Source: Acidobacteria bacterium Ga0074141 (GTDB taxonomy: Bacteria > Acidobacteriota > Blastocatellia > Pyrinomonadales > Pyrinomonadaceae). Taken from it: a DNA stretch of 64,000 nt. The notes beneath the pieces are model-generated. The model made no database searches. It had not been told where the DNA came from and saw nothing but the letters and a program-made list of their open reading frames with translations. Below are positions 26,442-34,791 of this stretch, piece after piece (position 1 is the stretch's first letter; every line of letters begins with the position of its first letter). The position numbers and the translations under genes are program-made. Where the stretch lies: NCBI GenBank assembly GCA_001464665.1, contig LNDP01000024.1:744001-808000 (forward strand), in the 5' to 3' direction.

Positions 26442-27260
26442 TTAATCGCGAACTGCAGCCTGTTGCGTGCGGCCTGCGCCGCCGCGGAGTGACTGGATCA
26501 CCTTTTCTGATTCCTCAGCAAGGCGTTCGGCCGAATCGGTCGCCGAGTTGGTCGCAACGCTATAAACGCGTCCGCCGGCTTCGGTGAAATAGAAGAGGCG
26601 TGAATGAACGCGGCCATCGCGGGCCTGTGACTGTGCGACGACAACATATACAGTGTCGTTACCGACCTGCTTCTGATAGTCGTTGACCACCCAGCCGTTC
26701 TCTTTGATCATCTGGTTGATGACATCGCGGCGGAGTGCGGTCGTCGGGATACCGCCCACAGTGCGGTTGTTGGCGCGGGTCGAAGTGTCTCCCGTTGCCG
26801 CACCGACCACTGAGATCGACGCCGAACCAACGTTCGTGCCGCTGCTGCCGGCGACGTTGAATTTCAGCTCGTTTGAGTCCGCACTGCCGACCGACCAGTT
26901 TTTCGGAGCCGGAGCACCCGAGGGCAGTACCGGTGCCGTTGTCTTCGGCTGCGGCTTGGCTGCCGCAACTGTCGCACGGCGTTCATTGGCAACCTGCCTT
27001 GCCCTAGCGAGCCTCACCTGGCGGAGCCGCAATGCCCGGCGGCGCTGAGCAACCTGCTTCTTGCGGCGTTCCTGAGCACGATAGAGCTGCCACCAGCGTT
27101 TCGAATACTTCTTAACACCACGCCAAGACCTGGTATTCTTCTTTTTCTTGTAGCGCTTGGTCTTGACCGACCCAGCTTCGGCATATTCCGTGGCAAGCGG
27201 GATCAATGTCCCGAGGCCAAGCAGCAAAGCTATTGAAATTACGATCGCACGAATTGCCAT
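26442..27260 (-). CDS. Basic exported protein of unknown function inside the pil operon
   Basis: 272 residues. Residues 1-29 are a signal peptide (IVISIALLLGLGTLIPLATE, then EYAEAGS). Residues 33-105 are extraordinarily basic, with KTKRYKKKKNTRSWRGVKKY and runs of Arg that could bind nucleic acid, polyanionic envelope polymers or peptidoglycan. A Pro/Ala linker then leads to a C-terminal domain of about 160 residues (NSATDSAERLAEESEKVIQS near the end) with mixed alpha/beta composition. I do not recognise the family. It is 15 nt downstream of pilB and 77 nt upstream of pilT on the same strand, so a pilus-linked role is likely. Confidence 0.8.
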   Translation of the reverse strand: MAIRAIVISIALLLGLGTLIPLATEYAEAGSVKTKRYKKKKNTRSWRGVKKYSKRWWQLYRAQERRKKQVAQRRRALRLRQVRLARARQVANERRATVAAAKPQPKTTAPVLPSGAPAPKNWSVGSADSNELKFNVAGSSGTNVGSASISVVGAATGDTSTRANNRTVGGIPTTALRRDVINQMIKENGWVVNDYQKQVGNDTVYVVVAQSQARDGRVHSRLFYFTEAGGRVYSVATNSATDSAERLAEESEKVIQSLRGGAGRTQQAAVRD

Positions 27261-27274
27261 ACTTCCTCCTGTGG

Positions 27275-29107
27275 TTAAATCACTGTTTCCTTGACGACCT
27301 CATCGATCGTCGTAATACCTTCCCGGATCTTGCAAAGCCCTGATTCACGTAGTGTGATCATTCCGAGCTCTATCGCTTTTTTGCGTATCTCGATCGCGCT
27401 CGCGCCGATGATTATCAGCTCTCGAAGTTCGTCCGTGACCTCCATCACCTCGTAGAGGCCGACCCGGCCTTTGAATCCGGTGTTCAAGCAGGAGTCGCAG
27501 CCGCGTCCCTTATAGAGACGTAGGTCATCGACCTCACTCGGCGGAAAGCCGATCTCGATAAGCAGTTCCTTTGATACTTCGACCTCTTCCTTGCAATCCT
27601 TGCAGATCCGCCGGATCAGCCTCTGTGCCTGGATGAGATTGACAGAGGTCGCAACGAGGAAGGGCTCAATGCCCATATTTACAAGACGCGAAACGGTCGA
27701 GGGCGCATCGTTCGTGTGCAGCGTCGAAAGAACGAGGTGGCCCGTCAGAGCGGCCTTGATCGCGATCTCAGCCGTTTCGAAGTCACGAATTTCACCGACG
27801 AGCACGATGTTCGGATCCTGTCGCAGGAACGATCGCAGGGCCGCTGCAAAGTTGAGCCCGATCTGTTCCTTCATCTGCACCTGATTGATGCCTTCGAGGT
27901 TGAATTCGACCGGATCCTCGGCCGTCATTATGTTTGTTTCCGAAGTGTTCAAGGTCTGGAGTGCCGAATAGAGCGTGTTTGTTTTACCCGAACCGGTCGG
28001 CCCTGTTACGAGTACCATTCCGTACGGATTGGCGATCGCCCGCTGAAACTTCTCCAGGCTCTCGGGCTCAAAGCCAAGCCTGGACATATCAAGCATCAGC
28101 TTGTCCTTGTCCAAAAGACGCAGCACGACCTTTTCTCCGAAGAGGGTCGGCAGGGTCGAGACGCGAAAGTCGAGTTCACGCGAACGGTCATCGACCTTTA
28201 CCTTGATCTTTATGCGGCCGTCTTGCGGAAGCCGCTTCTCAGCGATGTCGAGCTTCGCCATGATCTTCAGCCGTGATATGAGCGCATCGCGCATCTTCAT
28301 CGGCGGCTGCATTACGTCATAGAGAACGCCGTCGATGCGGAACCGGATGCGGAATAGCTTCTCGTAAGATTCCACGTGGATGTCCGAGGCTCCGCGGCGA
28401 AGACTGTCAACCAGAAGCACGTTGACCAATCGAACGACCGGGGCATCTTCGGAGGCACGGGCAAGGTCCGCAAGGTTGATCTCTTCATTCGTATCAACTA
28501 CCTCAAGCTCCTCGCCATCGCCTTGGAAGTCAAAGTCGCCGAGCGAAACGTCCAGATCGGCATCGGAGATCCGATCGCTGCCTTTACCTTTCTTGGCTGT
28601 CTTTGAATTACCGTTCTTGCCGTTGCGGCTTCCGGGTGTGAAGCTTTCGGCAAATGCAGCGTCAAAGACATCGATGTCCATCGTGCCGCTATAATATTTG
28701 CCGATCGACATCTGGATCGAGGCCTCGGAAGCGATCACCGGCTCGACGTTCAGCCCCGTCATGAACTTGATATCGTCCATGGCAAAGACGTTCGTCGGGT
28801 CGGCCATCGCAAGCGTAAGCGTCGCTCCAACTTTTGAGATCGGCAGAACCGTGTATTTGAGAGCGACCTCCTGAGAGATGAGTTTGATAACGTCCGTCTC
28901 GATATGAAAGAGATCGAGATTGATGGAGGGCACGCCATATTGGCGTGAAAGTACGGCCGTTATTACATCATCGGAGATCATCCCGAGCTTGACTAGGCTG
29001 GACCCCAAGCGGCCGCCGTTGGTGCGCTGATAGTCGAGCGCTTCGCGGAGCTGCTGAGGCGTCAAGAGGTTCTCGCGGACAAGGATTTCCCCAAGTTTAG
29101 CTGACAT
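27275..29107 (-). CDS. pilB: Type IV pilus assembly ATPase PilB
   Basis: 610 residues. The N-terminal GspE N1-type domain (LGEILVRENLLTPQQLREAL) is about 1-140. Residues about 155-210 are a low-complexity charged linker (GKNGNSKTAKKGKGSD). The motor domain has Walker A GPTGSGKT (369-376), Walker B NIVLVGEIRD (433-442) and His box TGHLVLSTLHT (455-465). The zinc-binding cysteines are C502/C505 and C537/C540. PilB powers pilus extension from the cytoplasmic face with PilC. It is the first gene of the operon and has a well-formed promoter at 29229-29257. Confidence 0.96.
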   Translation of the reverse strand: MSAKLGEILVRENLLTPQQLREALDYQRTNGGRLGSSLVKLGMISDDVITAVLSRQYGVPSINLDLFHIETDVIKLISQEVALKYTVLPISKVGATLTLAMADPTNVFAMDDIKFMTGLNVEPVIASEASIQMSIGKYYSGTMDIDVFDAAFAESFTPGSRNGKNGNSKTAKKGKGSDRISDADLDVSLGDFDFQGDGEELEVVDTNEEINLADLARASEDAPVVRLVNVLLVDSLRRGASDIHVESYEKLFRIRFRIDGVLYDVMQPPMKMRDALISRLKIMAKLDIAEKRLPQDGRIKIKVKVDDRSRELDFRVSTLPTLFGEKVVLRLLDKDKLMLDMSRLGFEPESLEKFQRAIANPYGMVLVTGPTGSGKTNTLYSALQTLNTSETNIMTAEDPVEFNLEGINQVQMKEQIGLNFAAALRSFLRQDPNIVLVGEIRDFETAEIAIKAALTGHLVLSTLHTNDAPSTVSRLVNMGIEPFLVATSVNLIQAQRLIRRICKDCKEEVEVSKELLIEIGFPPSEVDDLRLYKGRGCDSCLNTGFKGRVGLYEVMEVTDELRELIIIGASAIEIRKKAIELGMITLRESGLCKIREGITTIDEVVKETVI

Positions 29108-29191
29108 TTATTTGCGTCGGGTACCTGAAAAAGGGAACCGGATCAAGGGTAGAAGTGAAGAGTCTTTCTTTGACCAATTCAAATAGAAGAG

Positions 29192-29219
29192 ACGGTGTTA
29201 CAACAGTGGTAAACACCGT
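29192..29219 (-). promoter_or_regulatory. Inverted repeat in the pilB leader
   Basis: ACGGTGTT (29192-29199) and AACACCGT (29212-29219) form an 8-bp inverted repeat with a 12-nt centre, starting about 10 nt downstream of the pilB -10 box. In RNA it would be a 5' hairpin; as DNA it could be an operator covering the transcription start. Confidence 0.55.
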
Positions 29220-29228
29220 TGTAAAATG

Positions 29229-29257
29229 ATAATACGCATTTATTCTGACCGTGTCAA
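29229..29257 (-). promoter_or_regulatory. Sigma-70-like promoter of pilB
   Basis: On the minus strand, TTGACA (plus 29252-29257) and TATTAT (plus 29229-29234) are separated by exactly 17 bp. The -35 box is one arm of a 7-bp inverted repeat, GTGTCAA (29251-29257) and TTGACAC (29267-29273), which could bind a regulator. Confidence 0.85.
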
Positions 29258-29303
29258 GGCACTTTTTTGACACAAAACAGGTCAAAATGAAATGCGGCGT
29301 TCT

Positions 29304-30251
29304 TTATTGCTGGCGCTCGAGCTGTTCGATGAAGGAGCGGACGGCGGTTGCCTCAACGCTATCGGGAAAGATCTGAAGAAATTTGCGGTAAAGCGCGATG
29401 GCCTCGGCGGCCTTGCCTTGCCGCTCGAGAAGGCGGCCAAGATACTGGAGAACGACCTTTGCATCTGGAGCTCCGGCAAGCTGTTCGGCCGCCATTCGCA
29501 AGTTCTTCTCTGCAAGTGTGTAGAATTCGAGGGTCGCCGCCAGCGAATCTTCCTCACGCGGAGTTTCGCCGCGGTCGGCGTAAAGCATCCCGAGCCCGGT
29601 AAGAGCTTCGGGCTGAAAGCCTTTGCCCTCGCTGATCGATCGCTTGAACGCAGCCTCCGCCTTTGCAAAGTCGCCTTCCTCGCGATAGATCCGACCGGAG
29701 ATCGCCGAGATCTCCGGATTCGACGGCTCAAGCTTGCGTGCCGCGTTGAGTGAAAGCTCGGCCTCAAAAGGATCAATGATCTCGATCAGCATCCGGGCAC
29801 GAAGAAGATGTGCCTCAGTGAAAGCCGGCCGAAGTTCGATCGCTTTCTCATAGAGCTTTATCGCCTCGCGGCGGTCGATCAGCGACTGCCGTTCGGCATC
29901 CTGAAACGCGAGTTCGGCCGCATCTTCAGTAGGCTTGAGAACGACATTTACGGTTCGGGCTGCTCCGGCCTTCACCACGGCCGGAGCAAACCCCGCGGCC
30001 CTTGCGCGAACCTCGAGCGGCGGCTTGGGCGGAAGCTTGATGGTAAGCTCACCCTTCTCGCCCGCGGTTCCGAAATAGATATTGTTGAGCCAGATCTTTG
30101 CTCCTGGTTCCGTTCTGATGACGATCGGCTGCGGGTCCTTTGCCCTTAAACCTTGAGCCGAGATCGGTGCAGCGAGCGCAAACGCAGCGAATGCCGCAAG
30201 CCCCACGCAGACGGATGCCACAAAAGCTCTCATTGTTTCTGGCAAGATCAT
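29304..30251 (-). CDS. Exported PEGA-like/TPR protein
   Basis: 315 residues. A signal peptide ends near APISAQG (residue 34). Residues about 42-106 (IVIRTEPGAKIWLNNIYFGT, then GELTIKLPPKPPLEVRARAAGF) look like a PEGA-type carbohydrate or surface-binding beta-sandwich. Residues about 125-310 contain four to five tetratricopeptide repeats (AIKLYEKAIELRP, AEAAFKRSISEGKG, AIALYRKFLQIFP). Such proteins scaffold envelope complexes. An inner ATG at 30233 is an alternative start. It lies 48 nt behind the antiporter gene on the same strand and upstream of pilB, but the pilB promoter separates it from the pil operon. Confidence 0.82.
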   Translation of the reverse strand: MILPETMRAFVASVCVGLAAFAAFALAAPISAQGLRAKDPQPIVIRTEPGAKIWLNNIYFGTAGEKGELTIKLPPKPPLEVRARAAGFAPAVVKAGAARTVNVVLKPTEDAAELAFQDAERQSLIDRREAIKLYEKAIELRPAFTEAHLLRARMLIEIIDPFEAELSLNAARKLEPSNPEISAISGRIYREEGDFAKAEAAFKRSISEGKGFQPEALTGLGMLYADRGETPREEDSLAATLEFYTLAEKNLRMAAEQLAGAPDAKVVLQYLGRLLERQGKAAEAIALYRKFLQIFPDSVEATAVRSFIEQLERQQ

Positions 30252-30299
30252 TCTGCTCTCTTTGATTCCGATCGTCCCGCTACGCGATGTCCGCGAACC

Positions 30300-31541
30300 T
30301 CAGCCGATCCGTGTGTATTCCCCCGACAGATCTTGTTCGTCAAAGGGATCTGGAATTCCGTCCTTGTCCTTGTCCTCCGCAAAAGCCCACTTGATCAGCG
30401 GCGGAGCGATGAGCGTCGTCGCGACCGCCATAAAGAGCACGGCAGCAAAGAACTTCTCCGTGATCACGGCAAGGCTGAGCCCGATTTGCGCGACAACTAT
30501 GCCGACCTCGCCGCGGGGTATCATGCCGACTCCGATCTGCGTCATCTCTCGCCGCGAGAGCCCCCAAGCTCCGAGCCCGCAGCCTATGAATTTAGTAATG
30601 CACGCAAATAGCGTAATAACGCCGGCGAGTGCAACGACCTCCCAGTCCTTGAACACGGAAAGATTGAGCTGCATCCCGATATTGACCAGAAAGAAGGGCA
30701 CGAGAAATTCGGTAACACCCGAGGTCAGCTTGTGCATCCCGTGGTTTTCCTCGGTCGGCTCGGCGAGGGCCATCCCCGCGAGAAATGCTCCGATTATCGC
30801 CGCGACCCCGACATATATAGAGGCGACCGAAAGCCCGAGGCATAATATAAGCCCGGTATTGAAAAACGGTTTGTTTATCTTTAGGGCAGCGATCCGCGGT
30901 GCGAGCCGCTTCATCGCGCCTGTTCCAAGGGTCGCGACAAGAGCCGTAAATCCGATGGCAAGCAGGGCGGTCTTGCCAAGCTCCAGAAGGTTCACGTCGC
31001 CTGTGCTGACCGCCGAGACTATCGAAAGAATTATAAGTCCGAGAATGTCGTCGATAACCGCCGCACCGAGAATGATCTTTGATGTTTCCCGGTCAAGCAG
31101 CCCGAGCCCGCCGAGCACGCGGGCGGTTATCCCGACCGAGGTCGCAACAAGTGCCGCCCCGATGAACATCGCCTCGACAAACGACCCATCCCAGGCCATC
31201 GCGATGAAATAACCGGCAATGAACGGCAAGATCACGCCTAGCGTGCCAACAAGGAATGCCTTTCTCCCGACGCGAAGTATCGACTGCGGCTTGGTCTCGA
31301 GCCCGACCATGAAAAGCAGGAAGATTACGCCGATCTCGGCAACGATCCCGATTATCTCGCTCGGCTGCACCCAACCGAGAATACTTGGGCCGATGATCAC
31401 ACCCGCAAGTATCTCTCCAACGACCGCCGGCTGACGGAGACGCTCAAAGATCTCCGCCATCACCTTCGCGGCGGCGATCATCATAAACAACGCAAGCAGC
31501 ACCTGCGTGTGCTCAACGGCTGCTCCCAAGACAAGAGGCAT
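30300..31541 (-). CDS. Monovalent cation:proton antiporter, CPA2 family
   Basis: 413 residues with about 12-13 membrane helices. FLLFMVGLETKPQSIL and GAAVIDDILGLIILSIVSAV contain the CPA2 signatures, the second with the paired aspartates of electrogenic antiporters. There is no C-terminal RCK (TrkA-N) domain, so it is the short NapA/KefB-like form. The final 25 residues (KDKDGIPDPFDEQDLSGEYT) are acidic and resemble a calcium-binding loop (DKDKDGIPD), which is unusual for the family and might sense ions. It exchanges Na+ or K+ for H+ across the inner membrane. Confidence 0.9.
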   Translation of the reverse strand: MPLVLGAAVEHTQVLLALFMMIAAAKVMAEIFERLRQPAVVGEILAGVIIGPSILGWVQPSEIIGIVAEIGVIFLLFMVGLETKPQSILRVGRKAFLVGTLGVILPFIAGYFIAMAWDGSFVEAMFIGAALVATSVGITARVLGGLGLLDRETSKIILGAAVIDDILGLIILSIVSAVSTGDVNLLELGKTALLAIGFTALVATLGTGAMKRLAPRIAALKINKPFFNTGLILCLGLSVASIYVGVAAIIGAFLAGMALAEPTEENHGMHKLTSGVTEFLVPFFLVNIGMQLNLSVFKDWEVVALAGVITLFACITKFIGCGLGAWGLSRREMTQIGVGMIPRGEVGIVVAQIGLSLAVITEKFFAAVLFMAVATTLIAPPLIKWAFAEDKDKDGIPDPFDEQDLSGEYTRIG

Positions 31542-31638
31542 CTTTTAGTAACTTACTCCCGGACGAAACTCACCTCGGAATTCTAACAGTCTCGGGCTTT
31601 ATGCAATACCCGCCGCCGCAGCGACAAGCCAAATTCGC

Positions 31639-31666
31639 TTGATTTTTTTTCAGCGACATTTATACT
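31639..31666 (+). promoter_or_regulatory. Promoter of the tRNA gene
   Basis: TTGATT (31639-31644) and TATACT (31661-31666) are separated by 16 bp. The -10 lies 11 nt before the first base of the tRNA. Confidence 0.7.
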
Positions 31667-31677
31667 CTTTAGTTTCA

Positions 31678-31754
31678 GGCTGGGTAGCTCAGATGGTTAG
31701 AGCGTGGGATTCATAACCCCAAGGTCGGGAGTTCGATCCTCCCCCCCGCCACCA
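31678..31754 (+). tRNA. tRNA with CAU anticodon (Met, or Ile2)
   Basis: A 77-nt cloverleaf with encoded CCA. The acceptor is GGCTGGG / CCCCGCC, the D-arm TAGCTCAGATGGTTAGAGC, the anticodon loop TTCATAA (anticodon CAU) and the T-arm GGGAG TTCGATC CTCCC. It lacks the C1-A72 mismatch of initiator tRNA, so it is elongator Met or the lysidine-modified Ile2 species. Two oddities are visible: position 4:69 is a T-C mismatch and the base pair next to the anticodon loop (31:39) is A-C. Everything else pairs normally. Confidence 0.93.
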
Positions 31755-31768
31755 CTTTTAAAAACAAC

Positions 31769-31789
31769 GGGCCCGAACTCGGGCCCTTT
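31769..31789 (+). terminator. Terminator after the tRNA gene
   Basis: A perfect 7-bp GC stem (GGGCCCG / CGGGCCC) with an AACT loop and a short TTT tail lies 14 nt after the tRNA. Confidence 0.8.
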
Positions 31790-32195
31790 CTGCGCTCGCA
31801 AGCGGAACCAGGCGTTCCAGAACCTAAAGCCGGGACTCCAAACTTCGAAACATCGAAACTTCGCAAACTTTACCTTCCATATCATCCATATCGTTTATAT
31901 CTAACGGATCAGCATTCCCTTTCTGCAGTAGAGAAAAGAAAATGGAAAGCGGAGGGGGAGGACCGTTGACAGATGTCGGTCGTCAGTCGCCAGCCAAAGG
32001 AAAAAGGCAAAGACCAAAGCCTCCTGAATTACCAATTAGCAATGGAGAAAAATGCGGAGATCGGACGAAGACATGAACTCACGAAGCAATGTGTCAACTT
32101 TTTTCAGGACGACACACGGTGTTCGCGATGTTTCCGATGTTTCCGCGAACGCGCGATAATCGAAAAAAACAGAACAAGCGGGTTAGAGTAAAGAT
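31790..32195 (+). other. Gene-free region upstream of the alpha/beta hydrolase
   Basis: About 400 bases without a credible gene; open frames here lack a ribosome binding site and have low-complexity composition. Close to the hydrolase there is a tandem 9-mer (CGATGTTTC at 32126-32134 and 32135-32143) flanked by GTTCGCG (32121-32127) and CGCGAAC (32144-32150). This inverted repeat around a direct repeat may be a regulatory site. Nothing else stands out. Confidence 0.5.
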
Positions 32196-33191
32196 ATGAA
32201 GAAAAGAGATCTTGCATTGGCGGTCGGCGGCGGGCTTGCGGCGGCGGTGGCGGTAAAGATGTTGACCCGCGAGCGGAGCGCGAGCTGGGACAGTGCCCGC
32301 GAGGTGCTGCCGCACAGCGATCGCTCGCGTTTTATCGCGGTCGATGGCATCCGCATTCACATTCAGGAATTTGGCGAGGCGGGCGACCCGCCGGTCGTTC
32401 TTATCCACGGCTACACGGCCTCGGCCTATGTTTGGAAGTCGGCGGCGCCGCTTATCGCGGCCGAGGGGTTCCACGTCATCGCGCTCGACCTCGTCGGCTT
32501 TGGCTATTCGGAAAAGCCCCGCTGGTTTGATTACACGATCCCCTCACAGGCCCGCATAGTCTCGCGGCTGATGGACCGGCTCGGTATCGGGAGTGCGACT
32601 GTCGTCGGGAGTTCGTATGGAGGAGCGGTCGCGGCAACGCTCGCGCTCGATTATCCCGGCCGCGTCGAAAAGCTCGTGATGGTCGATGCCGTTATCAACG
32701 ACGATGCCAAACGTCACCCAGTTCTGCGGCTCGCCGCGATGCCCGGCATCGGCGAGTTGATAACGCCGTTCCTCGTCGATTCAAAGGCGTTTCTGCGGCT
32801 CCGGATGCACAACACACTCGCCCCGGCAAATCACCACATGATCACCGATGAGCGAGTAAGCAGCGTCCGGCGACCGCTCAAGGCCGCCGATGCGCACCAC
32901 TCGGTGCTCGCGACCTCGCGCAATTGGCACGCCAAGCGGATCGAGAACGACGCCTACCTCATCGCCCAGCCGACGCTGCTCATCTGGGGCGAGGAAGACC
33001 GCGTCATCCCGCTCGCAAACGGCATCAAGCTATATGATTCGATCGTCCGCTCGCGGCTCGTCGTGCTAAAAAATTGCGGCCACGTCCCGCAGGAGGAAAA
33101 GACCGAAGCCTTCGTCCGCCTCGTCGCCGACTTCTGCCACGACCGAAAGGGCCGGATAGAAGAACCCGAGGGCGGCCGGCTGCATACGTGA
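32196..33191 (+). CDS. Alpha/beta hydrolase, N-terminally membrane-anchored
   Basis: 331 residues. Residues 6-22 (LALAVGGGLAAAVAVKM) form a short hydrophobic anchor or signal. The alpha/beta-hydrolase fold has the oxyanion region VVLIHGYTASAYVWK, nucleophile elbow GSSYG (S140), acid in WGEEDRVIP and histidine in CGHVPQEE, a complete triad. Substrate specificity cannot be inferred; family members include esterases, haloalkane dehalogenases and C-C hydrolases. The gene ends 10 nt from the convergent DUF1287 gene. Confidence 0.9.
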   Translation: MKKRDLALAVGGGLAAAVAVKMLTRERSASWDSAREVLPHSDRSRFIAVDGIRIHIQEFGEAGDPPVVLIHGYTASAYVWKSAAPLIAAEGFHVIALDLVGFGYSEKPRWFDYTIPSQARIVSRLMDRLGIGSATVVGSSYGGAVAATLALDYPGRVEKLVMVDAVINDDAKRHPVLRLAAMPGIGELITPFLVDSKAFLRLRMHNTLAPANHHMITDERVSSVRRPLKAADAHHSVLATSRNWHAKRIENDAYLIAQPTLLIWGEEDRVIPLANGIKLYDSIVRSRLVVLKNCGHVPQEEKTEAFVRLVADFCHDRKGRIEEPEGGRLHT

Positions 33192-33201
33192 AATGTTGCG
33201 A

Positions 33202-33870
33202 TCAGAAGTATCTGAAATGACCCGTTATCGTCCACTCAAAAAGTCGATCTTCCAGCCGGGCACCGCCGCCGATGTTGTGGATGATCAGGTATCGTTTGCC
33301 AGTCGGGTCACGGCGGTTGGAGACAAGCCCGATATGCGTTGTGCCGCGTTCGTCGAGGTCCCAGGAAACGACATCGCCGGGCTTAAAAGCGGCAGGCGAT
33401 GTCGTTATCGGCAGCGACTTTCCCTTTCGGCGAAAATAGGCCTGCAGGTTTGGGACGCGTCGGTGGTCGATATTGGTGTCGGGACGGGTGAGCCCCCATT
33501 TCTGCGGATACTCGCGAAAGTTAGTCCGCATGTCCTCGTGAACCTCTTTTTGCAGGTCGACGCCCGCCCGCCGAAATGCGCGGACAACAACGTCGGTGCA
33601 AGCTCCGGTCTCGGCCGGTACGTCGCCATTCGGGTAGGCGATGCTGAAGTAGTCCTGCGTGTATCCGGTCGTGACCTCAAGCTGCTCCTCGGCACTGGCG
33701 AGCAGCTTGCGGATCTTTGGGTTTGCGATCTCGGTGGTCGCGGGCTCAGATCGTTCGCCCGTGGAAACACTCGGCACTCGCGCGTCGCCGACCTCGGCAC
33801 AGGCCGTAAACACGCACGCCGATGCGAGAAACAAGCTAAGAAAGGACATTTTCATGATTCGATTGGCCAT
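33202..33870 (-). CDS. Exported DUF1287 protein
   Basis: 222 residues from the ATG at 33870; the longer open frame upstream overlaps the divergent aminotransferase gene and is not credible. Residues 1-24 are a hydrophobic export signal with cysteines that may form a lipobox. The DUF1287 core is clear: GACTDVVVRAFRRAGVDLQK, DTNIDHRRVPNLQAYFRRKG, GDVVSWDL and HIGLVSNRRDPTG. The Cys/His arrangement resembles NlpC/P60-like cysteine peptidases, so a cell-wall role is possible but untested. Confidence 0.88.
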   Translation of the reverse strand: MANRIMKMSFLSLFLASACVFTACAEVGDARVPSVSTGERSEPATTEIANPKIRKLLASAEEQLEVTTGYTQDYFSIAYPNGDVPAETGACTDVVVRAFRRAGVDLQKEVHEDMRTNFREYPQKWGLTRPDTNIDHRRVPNLQAYFRRKGKSLPITTSPAAFKPGDVVSWDLDERGTTHIGLVSNRRDPTGKRYLIIHNIGGGARLEDRLFEWTITGHFRYF

Positions 33871-33924
33871 CGAGGGAATTTTAACCTCCCGGTCAAGTTT
33901 CCGATGAGTTTTTGAGTAAGAACG

Positions 33925-34716
33925 ATGCACAGCAACGTTTACGCAAATGGCAAGATTTTGGTGCTTGCCGAGGCGCCGCTCGCGAGCAGTGCGGGCGTGC
34001 TCTACGGCAAGGGCGTATTTACGACCGTTCGCATCGAGGGCGGGCGGCCGTTCCTTTTCGAAAAGCACCTTCGCCGCCTTCGCGAGAATGCTCTTGCCGT
34101 TGGGCTTGCACCTACCGAGGACGCGGCGATCGAGTCGGAGCTTCAAGAGTTGGTTGCGGCAAATGCAGTCGCGAGCGGCCGGGCCCGCATTACGCTGCTC
34201 GATGCTGGGGTCAGCACCATCTGGGGCGGGAGCGGCGAGCCCGCGTCCGAGTTGCACATCATCACCGGCAACTTTCGGCCCGTGCCCCGGGAGACCAAGC
34301 TGGGCGTGTCGCCGTTCGCAGTCAATTCGGCATCGCCGCTCGCGGGCATTAAGTCGTGCAACTATCTCGAGAATCTTCTCGCCGCCGAGGAGGCCCGCGG
34401 CCGCGGTCTCTCGGAGGCCGTCCGCCTCAACGAAAGCGGCGAGGTGGTCTCGGGAGCGATGTCAAACATCTTCTGGCTCCGCGAGGGCGAGCTTTTTACG
34501 CCGTCGCTTCAGACGGGCTGCCTTCCCGGGACGGTCCGCGAATTGATCATTGAAAAATTGGAGTGCCGAGAGGTTGTGGCAGGGATCGGCGAGCTCGAAT
34601 CGGCCGAGGCGATATTTATCACGTCCTCGGGCATCGGCATTCGCCCGGTCGCGGAGTTTGCCGGCCGCCGCCTCGCCGCGGCAAATCACCCGGTGCTCGA
34701 GCTATGGCCCTTGTAA
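33925..34716 (+). CDS. Aminotransferase class IV protein (PabC/IlvE-like)
   Basis: 263 residues of the fold-type IV PLP family. The PLP lysine K143 is in GIKSCNYLENLLA, and SEAVRLNESGEVVSGAMSNIF and CLPGTVRELIIE are the usual cofactor-binding segments. Members are 4-amino-4-deoxychorismate lyase (folate synthesis), branched-chain or D-amino-acid aminotransferases. The short length and LLYGKGVFTT-like start (VLYGKGVFTTVR) favour the PabC side. No pabA or pabB lies next to it. It is divergent from the DUF1287 gene by 54 nt. Confidence 0.88.
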   Translation: MHSNVYANGKILVLAEAPLASSAGVLYGKGVFTTVRIEGGRPFLFEKHLRRLRENALAVGLAPTEDAAIESELQELVAANAVASGRARITLLDAGVSTIWGGSGEPASELHIITGNFRPVPRETKLGVSPFAVNSASPLAGIKSCNYLENLLAAEEARGRGLSEAVRLNESGEVVSGAMSNIFWLREGELFTPSLQTGCLPGTVRELIIEKLECREVVAGIGELESAEAIFITSSGIGIRPVAEFAGRRLAAANHPVLELWPL

Positions 34717-34720
34717 GCGC

Positions 34721-34752
34721 AAAAACACGAACACCGTCCGGCGGCGTTCGTG
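34721..34752 (-). terminator. Terminator of the 65-aa gene
   Basis: On the minus strand an 11-bp stem (one G-T wobble; arms at 34726-34736 and 34742-34752, loop 34737-34741) is followed by TTTTTGCG. It lies 39 nt after the stop codon of the small gene and supports that gene's reality. Confidence 0.82.
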
Positions 34753-34791
34753 CGAGTGAGAACCGGAGTGGGCGGCAATTCGAATTTCGGC

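Noticed and set aside
33871-34257. N-terminal extension of the DUF1287 protein
   Set aside because: It runs antisense through the start of the aminotransferase gene and would place the signal peptide in the middle of the protein.
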